Shown here piece after piece: positions 1 to 7,700 of a stretch of DNA of 12,641 nucleotides (its first letter is position 1; every line of letters starts with the position of its first letter). The position numbers and the translations under genes were made by a program. The DNA is from Bacteroidales bacterium UBA1077 (GTDB taxonomy: Bacteria > Bacteroidota > Bacteroidia > Bacteroidales > UBA932): positions 1 through 12,641 of the forward strand of contig DCCQ01000077.1 of the NCBI GenBank assembly GCA_002314195.1, written 5' to 3'. The notes beneath the pieces were generated by a model. It saw only the letters and a list, made by a program, of their open reading frames with translations. It ran no database searches and had not been told where the DNA came from.

Positions 1-323
1 TGCACTTCTATCTTGAATCTTCGAGCTACTGTCTCACGTCAAGGTATAAACCTTGTTAAGGTGGGCTATCACCAATGTCGTTGCGAATTTACGAAACGCT
101 TTCATCTCAAAGTTGGTTAGAAGCATCCGGAAGGCACATTTTAATGAAAATCTTCTGCCATTGACATCGAGTTTTTCAGCCCGATCCAGCATTTGTGGGC
201 ATAGACACATCAAATGGCTGAAAGTGTTTTGTAAAATGTTGACCAAAATCCAGAGCTTCTTGTACCGAAGGAGAGCCTTAGGCCATATAGTACACAGGAA
301 GGTCTTTCGGCGCACGTTTCTGA
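1..323. other. Region without a recognisable gene (probable gene debris)
   Basis: I see no gene I can support here. Two overlapping antiparallel open frames exist: 107 codons on the minus strand (357-34) and a plus frame opening at 53. Neither translation resembles a family I know, and both are rich in Arg, Cys, Leu and Phe in the way non-coding or antisense frames often are. A third minus-strand frame has more gene-like codons (many purine-first, pyrimidine-last) but contains several stops, as a decayed gene would. The stretch lies directly before a truncated C-terminal fragment and a restriction-modification module, so it is most likely residue from earlier insertions or deletions. Confidence 0.4.
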
Positions 324-563
324 CCAGCGAAATCCAATGTGCCGCCTCAGTTGACATCGCCCTGGCATTCTTTCAATGGTGTCGACTTAACCCTCTACGC
401 CTGTCTCTCCAAGATCACCGGCACCTACGGCAAACGCACAACCCAACCGAACCTCTTAACATTCATCACAGCCAGAGCATCCGCCGATCGCCGCATCAAG
501 AAATGGATTGATACCGGCAATATCGAGAGAATTGAGTCCGGGAAGTATAGAAAGTTGTCCTAA
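324..563 (+). pseudogene. 5'-truncated C-terminal protein fragment, winged-helix-like end
   Basis: This frame is open from just after a TGA at 321-323 to a TAA at 561-563. Its only early start would be a GTG at 339, so I read it as the end of a gene that lost its 5' part. The last 40 residues look like a real folded tail: a helix with RRIKKWIDTGNIERI, then the short turn ESGKYRKLS at the stop. This resembles the winged-helix ends of Bacteroidetes mobile-element primase/VirE-like (DUF3987-type) proteins, but the match is from memory and weak. The first 15 or so residues do not look related to the rest. It precedes the restriction-modification promoter and has no visible functional link to it. 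Confidence 0.4.
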
Positions 564-652
564 GGGGAAATAATCCTATGGCAAGTAGGCAAAAATCGGC
601 CTTGTATATATCTGGAACCTATATTTTTAGATAAATTTTACCCGGATGTTTA

Positions 653-679
653 TTTGTATGTTTATATTTATTAACTTTG
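653..679 (+). promoter_or_regulatory. Bacteroidetes-type promoter for the restriction-modification genes
   Basis: TAACTTTG at 672-679 fits the Bacteroidetes -7 consensus TAnnTTTG exactly, in a very A+T-rich stretch. A TTTG at 653-656 could serve as the -33 element, although the 15-bp gap to the -7 box is shorter than usual. Transcription would start near 685, giving a leader of about 50 nt before the methyltransferase ATG at 734. No other convincing promoter is visible between 564 and 733. Confidence 0.5.
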
Positions 680-690
680 TAATCATACAG

Positions 691-706
691 AGAGGATTAA
701 GCCTCT
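691..706 (+). promoter_or_regulatory. Small inverted repeat in the methyltransferase leader
   Basis: AGAGG (691-695) and CCTCT (702-706) are perfect complements around a 6-nt loop. They lie just downstream of the predicted transcription start and immediately before the tandem repeat at 707-726. The site could be a small operator for protein binding or a leader hairpin. Five base pairs is short enough to be chance. Confidence 0.3.
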
Positions 707-726
707 ATTATAAGGAATTATAAGGA
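707..726 (+). repeat. Exact 10-bp tandem duplication before the methyltransferase start
   Basis: The decamer ATTATAAGGA occurs twice without a gap (707-716 and 717-726), ending 7 nt before the ATG at 734. Each copy carries a TAAGGA that could act as a weak ribosome-binding sequence. A direct repeat here could be a dimeric operator, a translational control element, or a slippage-prone unit that changes leader length. Only the repetition is certain. Confidence 0.6.
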
Positions 727-733
727 TTGTCAT

Positions 734-2617
734 ATGGCAGAGAAGAAAGAATTTCTGGAAGGGAGGAAAGCCGTTACCTTTTTGGACTTGTTTGCGGGCG
801 CCGGCGGCATAAGCGAGGGGTTTATGCAGGCCTACACTGATGACAAGTACTATGATTTCATATTGGCGAGCGACATAAATGAAAACTGCGAGCTGACGCA
901 TCGCGTCAGATATAACGAGGAACTTGGCCTTAAAACCAGATTTCTCACTGAAGACATCATGTCTGAGACATTCCTTTCAGACTTGAAAAAGACGATAGGC
1001 CGAACATCTATTGATGTTGTGACGGGAGGCCCGAGTTGTCAGTCATTCTCCCTTTCCGGCCGTCGTCGTAAATATGACAAAAGGGACAACTTGTTTGAGC
1101 ATTACCTGAAAGTGATTTCGGAACTTCGTCCGAAGTATTTTGTAATGGAGAATGTCAAAGGGATATTGACAAAGGACAAAGGCAGATTCAAGGACGAGAT
1201 TATGAGAAGAATCCGTTCAATCATAGACCATAAGCAAGTTTCCCAATTATATTGCTATCTAAATGAGATGTTGGGACGAACCGCCACATCATTTGAGAAA
1301 AACTGCTTTATGCTCAAAGTTCGCTTGGAGATAGAAGATGACTCCAAAACTATTTCACTTATTGAGGAGTATTTTCTGATTCTCGAAGAACGGTTCAAAG
1401 AACTTACCAGAAATATTGACTACCGGATAAGCAAATCAGACTCACAGATCAGCACTATACGCCACGGTCTCAACCTGCTCAAACGCAATAATGAACGTCG
1501 TAAAATCCAAAACGCCATCATACAAGAGAAGGCTTTCTGTAATATTGACAACGATGCTTTCGTCCATCAGATGAATGACTTCATCGAGTCTCTTGAAGAT
1601 GATACCATAATCGGGAAAATTCTTCTATCTATAGATAATGTGAAGGAGTTCGGTGCATTCCGTGAAAAGGTTGAATCATTCAAGTCTATGATTGGCTTGT
1701 ATGCGATGACACTTGATGAGAGTTTTGACACATTAAGAGCTTATGCCCAAAAAGATGGTACTGAGAGTGAGTTTGAAAAGATACTTGACGGTATTCGCTT
1801 GTATAGGATAGAAAAGCCTATAGTTGTACTGTCATCAGACTATGGTGTTCCGCAAAACAGAGAACGTGTTCTGTTCATAGGATGCCGCAATGACCAAAAA
1901 CTGATTACGGAAATCCCGGCTACAGTCGCCCCTGATGAGAAAGTAACTATATATGAAGCTATTTCAGATCTTGACTTCATCGGCAACGGTGAGACAAAAA
2001 CTGAATATGGCAAAACTAGGAGGAATAAAGAACTTGACCCATTAATTCGCCGCAGAGCCATTGACGGCCCAACCGACACGGAATCAGAACGTCACACCTT
2101 TGCTGAGTGGTCACGGATTGGGCGCTTGCAACATCGGTTTATTTTTGAGTGTAAGCCCTTTTATGTCAAGACATCAGAAGAACTTGGAAATCCTATGTTC
2201 CACATTGAGCAGGAATTATTTAATCACCAAACAAGTTCACAGAACACTGATGTCAAAAAGCGTCTGGAAATCATCGCAAAGCACGGAGATTACGATGATG
2301 CGTGCAAGATTGAATTAAAGAAGAAAAATCTGGAGTCCAACAAGCGTAACTATACTGTACTTAATCCTAAAGGACAAAGTCCTACCGTCGTGACAATGCC
2401 GGATGATTTTATCCATTACTCTCGATTCCGAGCGATGACGGTACGTGAAATGGCAAGACTTCAATCTTTTGATGATTCTTTTGTGTTTCAGGGGAAAAGA
2501 CAGACCGGAGGAGACAAAAGAAAGTCGGAGATACCTCAATACACCCTTGTGGGAAATGCCGTTCCTCCGCTTATGGCAAGGGCAATCGGAAACGCGATTC
2601 TAAAAGTTATAAGGTAG
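734..2617 (+). CDS. DNA (cytosine-5-)-methyltransferase with a large helical insertion
   Basis: This is the modification enzyme of a type II system. It transfers a methyl group from S-adenosylmethionine to C5 of cytosine in the recognition site, protecting host DNA from the endonuclease encoded next. The C5 motifs are in order: motif I FLDLFAGAGG (residues 16-25), motif IV GGPSCQSFS with catalytic Cys102, motif VI MENV (138-141), motif VIII QNRER (374-378), motif IX TVREMARLQ (569-577) and motif X GNAVPP (607-612). At 627 aa it is much longer than the 330-450 aa usual for the family. The excess is a charged, mostly helical stretch at about 160-355 between motifs VI and VIII, plus a variable region between VIII and IX (about 385-540) where the target recognition domain should lie. 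The ATG at 734 suits the start of motif I. The stop is 4 nt before the endonuclease gene. Confidence 0.95.
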   Translation: MAEKKEFLEGRKAVTFLDLFAGAGGISEGFMQAYTDDKYYDFILASDINENCELTHRVRYNEELGLKTRFLTEDIMSETFLSDLKKTIGRTSIDVVTGGPSCQSFSLSGRRRKYDKRDNLFEHYLKVISELRPKYFVMENVKGILTKDKGRFKDEIMRRIRSIIDHKQVSQLYCYLNEMLGRTATSFEKNCFMLKVRLEIEDDSKTISLIEEYFLILEERFKELTRNIDYRISKSDSQISTIRHGLNLLKRNNERRKIQNAIIQEKAFCNIDNDAFVHQMNDFIESLEDDTIIGKILLSIDNVKEFGAFREKVESFKSMIGLYAMTLDESFDTLRAYAQKDGTESEFEKILDGIRLYRIEKPIVVLSSDYGVPQNRERVLFIGCRNDQKLITEIPATVAPDEKVTIYEAISDLDFIGNGETKTEYGKTRRNKELDPLIRRRAIDGPTDTESERHTFAEWSRIGRLQHRFIFECKPFYVKTSEELGNPMFHIEQELFNHQTSSQNTDVKKRLEIIAKHGDYDDACKIELKKKNLESNKRNYTVLNPKGQSPTVVTMPDDFIHYSRFRAMTVREMARLQSFDDSFVFQGKRQTGGDKRKSEIPQYTLVGNAVPPLMARAIGNAILKVIR

Positions 2618-2621
2618 GCCT

Positions 2622-3851
2622 ATGATACATATGCGCTCTTTTACTCCGTTCGAGAAGCGGAATATGGAATATCTGGTGAATCATAATGTGAAATTCACTC
2701 AGGTACAGATTACCGCGACAGGGTTGAAGAAATCCATCCTTGACGCCACGACTCCGATGAGAACATATTTCAAGGAGAATAATGTGCACGACTATGAACT
2801 TCAGTCTAAAGGACAGGAGCATAAGGTCACTATTCAAACACATATTCTGACCTCATTCGGAAGCATTGCGACTCAAACCTCCTTTTATCGTCCGGAGACC
2901 AAAGACGGGGATCCGCGTCTTTGGATTTACAGGCTGAAAGAAACAACAGAAGCAGATGATATCCACGTTATTATAGCAATGAATCCGAATGATCTGTATG
3001 TAATAAACATCACAAAGGTCGATATTGTCAAGTGCTGCGAGACATCTATAGAGAATCCTGTCAGGGACTTGGTTCACACTCTTTCTGATAGTGCAGATCA
3101 GGTGTCGGAAGAACTGCTCTCCCTTTTGATGGAATATCAGAATCGATGGATTGATACAGATTTGAATGCAGACACTGCAATCGGGCGTCAAGTTGAAGCC
3201 CTATTGGGTATTGATATGAACGATTCCCCACTTCCCGATTACAAAGGAATAGAACTGAAAAGTTTTAGAAGTCAGCGTCCAAGCATCCGCAAGAATCTGT
3301 TTTGCAAGGTTCCAGACTGGGATATAAGCCATCTGAAAAGCGGAGCTGAGATTGTTGATAAATATGGCTATCTGTCAGGAGGAATCAAGTCATATAGGAA
3401 TACTTTAAGATGCAGTGCCCCTAACACTCAGAACTTGAGATTGAACATGAACTATCCTGACAATCTTCTGGAAATTGAAGAAGATGAGATTCGGGGAAAT
3501 GACCAATTCAAGAAAGTAGCGGATGTGGCCGTATGGAGACTTCAGACATTACACCATTGCCTTCTGACAAAGCATCACGAGACATTCTGGATAGAGGTTG
3601 ATACCCGTATGGGAGATAAAGGTCAAGAGCAGTTTATGTTCAATAAAATCGAGCATACTAGAAATCCGATAGTCTCCCAATTTGATATTCTCTTGGAACA
3701 AAGCATAATTACAGTTGACCTGCTTTTGGGCCGTCCGAAAGTCGATGCCATAAGCGGCAAGCCAAAGAAAGGTGGTGATGCGGTCAGTTTCAAGATAAAG
3801 AGAAATGCCTCCGGCTTGCTGTTCCCTGATAGTGTGACATATAAGTTCTGA
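2622..3851 (+). CDS. MvaI/BcnI-family type II restriction endonuclease
   Basis: This is the probable cutting partner of the upstream methyltransferase. The C-terminal half carries a PD-(D/E)XK core with the spacing typical of MvaI/BcnI enzymes: a helix with IGRQVEALLGI (187-197), then P205-D206, E211-L212-K213 as the metal-binding catalytic set. Near the end, SQFDILLEQ (352-360) and the FKIKRN strand (390-395) match the family's closing segment as I remember it. Known MvaI and BcnI are about 240 aa, act as monomers and cut CCWGG or CCSGG. This protein is 409 aa because of an extra N-terminal module (about 1-160) containing KSILDATTPMR (37-47) and HDYELQSKGQ (56-65). Its role is unknown; target recognition or control is plausible. 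The start may be ATG 2622 or ATG 2631. The gene lies 4 nt after the methyltransferase, so the two are almost certainly cotranscribed. Confidence 0.85.
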   Translation: MIHMRSFTPFEKRNMEYLVNHNVKFTQVQITATGLKKSILDATTPMRTYFKENNVHDYELQSKGQEHKVTIQTHILTSFGSIATQTSFYRPETKDGDPRLWIYRLKETTEADDIHVIIAMNPNDLYVINITKVDIVKCCETSIENPVRDLVHTLSDSADQVSEELLSLLMEYQNRWIDTDLNADTAIGRQVEALLGIDMNDSPLPDYKGIELKSFRSQRPSIRKNLFCKVPDWDISHLKSGAEIVDKYGYLSGGIKSYRNTLRCSAPNTQNLRLNMNYPDNLLEIEEDEIRGNDQFKKVADVAVWRLQTLHHCLLTKHHETFWIEVDTRMGDKGQEQFMFNKIEHTRNPIVSQFDILLEQSIITVDLLLGRPKVDAISGKPKKGGDAVSFKIKRNASGLLFPDSVTYKF

Positions 3852-3870
3852 TTAGAATAGGCCACGGTCT

Positions 3871-3926
3871 TGTATAGATGGTTACAATCAATTGACAGCG
3901 TCCCGTCAACAATCGTTATCTACACA
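3871..3926. repeat. Imperfect inverted repeat between convergent genes
   Basis: In the 102-bp gap where the endonuclease and hydrolase genes converge, TGTATAGAT (3871-3879) pairs with ATCTACACA (3918-3926) at 8 of 9 positions. Inside these, TTGAC (3892-3896) pairs with GTCAA (3905-3909) around an 8-nt loop. The bases between inner and outer arms pair poorly and there is no clear T-tract. It may be a weak bidirectional terminator or the scar of the junction between the acquired module and the older operon. I see no better terminator in the gap. Confidence 0.3.
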
Positions 3927-3953
3927 TCCGCTGTGATGCCGAAATACTCGCCC

Positions 3954-4772
3954 CTATCGGCAGAGCGGAACCGGAAGACTATCAAACCAGTCCATGAAAA
4001 GGGGAAACCAGTCGGCCTGAGGGGAGGAGGCGCCGAAGCCGTGGCCGCCGGAGGGAAACTGAATATACTTGTGGGGGATTCGGGATTCTGTCAGGGCATG
4101 GTCCATCACGACGGAGTTGCGGTAGTCAACGGTAGGGTCATCAAGACAGTTCACCAGGAACACCGGCGGCATGTCCGACGGGATGTCCAATTCCATAGAG
4201 AGCTTACGCCTAAGGGAAGAATCTTTCCGGTGCCCACCTAACAATGCAGTCCGGGAGCGTTTGTGGACTATGGCCTCATCGGTCATGGTGACTACCGGAT
4301 AGACGGAAACGATGAACGACGGACGCGAGGATATTCCTTGATTATCAATCACTTCCTCACCGCTATTCAGAACGAGGTGGCCTCCGGCGGAGAAGCCCAT
4401 CACACCGACTTTCGAGGGATCGACTGAATATTCATAAGCCTTGCGCCGCACTTCCATCACAGCTTCACGGAGGTCATCCAACGCATTTGGGTAGTGGTTC
4501 TGGGGAATCGCCATATCCCCGAAAAGGAAGTATCTCGTGCCGGCGTGGCGGTAGTGGAGGACAAACGCCGTGAATCCAGCATCCGCCAGCTTCCGCGCCA
4601 CTTCCGTTCCTTCTGTCTTTCGGGAAAGCCAATAGTAACTTCCGCCGGGACAGACTATCACGGCAGCACCGTTGGCCTTGCCAGGTTCAGGGAAGAACGC
4701 TGTCAGTTTGCGCGCATAGGAATGAAGGCCAAACATCAGCACGGTCATCAGTGTCAGAATGGCTCGTCTCAT
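3954..4772 (-). CDS. Secreted alpha/beta hydrolase (esterase-like)
   Basis: This 272-aa protein begins with a signal peptide (MRRAILTLMTVLMFGLHSYA, cleavage near residue 20) and has the layout of BD-FAE/acetyl-xylan-esterase-like serine hydrolases. The oxyanion segment is CPGGSYYWLS (41-50), the nucleophile elbow is GFSAGGH with Ser128, the acid is probably Asp211 or Asp212, and the His is His244 in GGHGFG. It should hydrolyse an ester in the periplasm or at the envelope; the substrate cannot be read from sequence. Its ATG overlaps the MMPL stop in an ATGA arrangement, so it is translationally coupled to the polyene-type operon. That suggests it works on the operon product, for example deacylating or trimming the lipid. 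A carbohydrate esterase role is the alternative, and the family alone would suggest it. It is the last gene of the operon. Confidence 0.85.
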   Translation of the reverse strand: MRRAILTLMTVLMFGLHSYARKLTAFFPEPGKANGAAVIVCPGGSYYWLSRKTEGTEVARKLADAGFTAFVLHYRHAGTRYFLFGDMAIPQNHYPNALDDLREAVMEVRRKAYEYSVDPSKVGVMGFSAGGHLVLNSGEEVIDNQGISSRPSFIVSVYPVVTMTDEAIVHKRSRTALLGGHRKDSSLRRKLSMELDIPSDMPPVFLVNCLDDPTVDYRNSVVMDHALTESRIPHKYIQFPSGGHGFGASSPQADWFPLFMDWFDSLPVPLCR

Positions 4773-7700
4773 AGCTCCAAGTGGAAATGAATATTATCGG
4801 GCAGGCAGGAGCAGTTCGAGGCCAGCATGATGTTGTCCTCGTCCCTGTCGTAGGCATCCACCTGAATCTCAGGATGCATAAGGGCGAAGATCAAGGCGTA
4901 CTCCCCTTGCCCGCATTCATGGATCTCAAAATGATCACCTTGAGGCGCCTCCCGCAAAAACGCGACATCAGCTACACTGGCCAACGCCTTGCGGCAGCGG
5001 GATTCAACGTCGGCACCTTTGTAAAGGTACTTGTACCTGACGTAAACGGAAAGATATTCAGGAGTTTCCAGAGTCCTGCGAAGCACGGAATAATGGCTCA
5101 CGAAAAGCCGGTGGCACTCTTTCGTCATCGCTCGGTAATCCTGCGGGCAAGGAATCCGAGTCCCCACCTCAACGTGGACAGAACCCTCACGGAGCATGAA
5201 GTCCGTCTTCGGTAGCACATCGTAAGCCCCGTGGATGAACACCGGAGTGACGTCCAGACCAAGCTCGGCGGCCACATAGAAAGCCCCCTTGTGGAAGCGC
5301 CCGACCTTGCCGTCAACAGTCCTCGTCCCCTCCGGGAAGATGACCAATGAATATCCCTGAGCGACCAAAGCGCGGATTTTGTCGAGATGAGCCTCAACTC
5401 CGTCATTCACAGGAATATAATCAGCCTTGCGGATCACATAGCCGTAGATCGGATTCTTCCACACCCATTCGTTCGTGAAGAATATCAACTTGGGATTCAA
5501 GGCCATAAGGCAGATCAGATCCAAATGCGACTGATGGTTGGCGATGATCACGGAAGGCTTGCCGAAATCGCACTCTCCGGCCTGCGTGAACCGGACTCCC
5601 GGCACGCGCCTCAACAGGAAGCGGGACATCCTTTGGATGAACTGATGGTATTTCAGTTTGCTCTCCTCAGAATCGCCTCTGAAAAGGAAATGAAGGAAAG
5701 TGTAAGGGTAGGCGAACAGGAACATCAGCAGCACATAGCCGACAAGAGCGTAGATTGAATATGCCAACCTCTTCAAAGTGAGAGGGATGTCCCGTTTGAC
5801 TCCGTGCTTTTCCGTCAGCCATCTGAACATCACCGGTGGCAGGTAGTACGCCATCACCACAACGATGAACATCCCGATCACCGTCACCTCGCCGAGCGAG
5901 CGCATCGCCGGATGCTTGGCCAGGACCAGAGCCCCGATGCCGATGAACATTATCACGGCCGAATGGAACACGCTGTTCTTGTAGGTGGCAAGGCGTTTCT
6001 TCCCGTAGGCATATTCATAGACAAGCCCTTCGGTGATGAAGATCGTGTAGTCGTCGCCCTGCCCGAAGATGAATGTGGCGAGGATGATGTTGACGATGTT
6101 GAAACGGATGTCCAGAAGACCCATCAGTCCAAGAATCCAGAACCAGCTGACCGCCAGCGGGAAGAAGGACAGAAGTCCTAACTCAAGGCGACGGAAGCTG
6201 AGACACAGGAAGATGAAGACCACAAGGCTGCAGATTGCCCCGATGTAGTCAAAACTCCCGGACAATACGGACACAAGGCGGTTGCTGATGTCGCCGGTGT
6301 CGAATACAAGCGTCCCGTCCATGCGCAGGGCATCCTTTATGGCGGAGCCTCTGGAAGCGTCCTTGAAGTAAACTTGATTGACAACCAGACATTTCCCGTC
6401 ATCATTGAGGATATATGTGCCGCCGAATGACTCCTTCAAAGGAGAATCATCTACGGGAGAGACTGAATATTCAGTGGTCAATATTTCCGTGAACGGGCTG
6501 AACGCCGACTCCGAGAATCCTTGCCTCCGGCTTTCGTCAGCCAATTCTTTCAGAAGCCTTTCCGCGCGGCCTCCAGCCCAGAAAGCATTCCATCTGGATA
6601 TCCTTTCGGCCTGGGTTTTCTCCGACGGAGCGAAATTGCCGGCCCCTTTGACAAAGGCCACACTGCCTTTCAGAGAGTCCAGCCTCGCCAGCAGTTTGTC
6701 GTTCAGTTCAAGCGCGGTCTCCTGATCCCGGCCTTCGGCGATGGCGTAGATCTGGTTGTAGCCGGACTGCTCCAATCCGCTCTGAAGCATCTCCAGGTCA
6801 CGTTTCTGGCTCTGGGTCATGTAGTTGATGTTCCTCATGTCGGAATCGAACTCCGTCCGGCCGCTGAGGAGATACATCACAACCGTAACGGCCATCACGG
6901 CGGCAAGAAGCCAACCGTTCGAAGGAGCCTTGTCCGGAAGAATCCGTCCCAACTCAAGTGTGCCGCCGACATTTTTGCGAGCCTTGGCGAAGACCGGCAG
7001 GAAGACAAGCACGAATATGATCGTGCCGGCCAACATCAGCGAGCCGAACAGTCCCAAATCCTGCATCGCCACCGCATCCAGCCAGACAAGGCACAGGAAG
7101 GCGGCGATCGTGGTGATGTTGCCGATAAGCAAAGGCTCGACCATCTCTTTAAGGTTCTGACGAGGGCTCACACCGGATTTCAGACCGTCCATAAAATGCA
7201 GCGGATAGTTCACCGCTATGCCTATGATCACGGAAGCGACTCCGATGACGATGATCGACATGCTGTCCCGGATCAGGGCGATGCCTCCGACGGCGAAAAG
7301 CCAGCCGAATGTGATTGAAAGCACTATCCAGAGGATGTCCGAGAAGCGTTTGTAGGTAAACACCAGCAGAAGACCGATCAGAAGCAGGGCCAGAGAGATG
7401 GCCAATATGCTGTCCTTCTTGATCTGTGTGGCGTTGGTCACGGCGATCAGCGGAGCGCCCACGGCGGACACGGAGACTCCAGGATGCTCCGTCACTATCC
7501 TTTGAATCGCCTCATCAACCAAATCCGCCACTTTGGAGTTCATCCCCGACTCGCTAGTGCCGTAAGGAGAGGTCAAAAATGCGAGTCCATGACCATCCTT
7601 TGTGAATATGCAGTCATCGACAATGTCGTAGTTCGAATTGGCGGCACTGGTTCTCAACCGCTGAAGCACAGGTGTGAACAGATGCAGAGGATCCGTGCGG

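Noticed and set aside
34..357. 107-codon minus-strand open frame as a gene
   Set aside because: It overlaps an equally open plus-strand frame, has an unlikely Arg/Cys/Leu-rich composition, matches no family I recognise and has no promoter or neighbour support.
53..511. 152-codon plus-strand open frame as a gene
   Set aside because: Its second half overlaps the more protein-like frame ending at 563, and the His/Arg-rich tail looks like a shifted reading of that sequence.
2853..3191. 112-codon minus-strand open frame
   Set aside because: It is antisense to the endonuclease N-terminal module, with no start context or homology I can see.
3892..3909. TTGAC/GTCAA hairpin as a rho-independent terminator
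   Set aside because: The stem is only 5 bp with an 8-nt loop and no following T-run on either strand.
3870..4241. 123-codon plus-strand open frame after the endonuclease
   Set aside because: It runs antisense through the hydrolase catalytic region, and the translation has no recognisable domain.
6521..7318. 265-codon plus-strand open frame
   Set aside because: It is antisense to the MMPL coding region, which carries clear membrane helices and family motifs. The plus frame is His/Asp/Arg-rich, typical of an antisense shadow in G+C-rich coding DNA.
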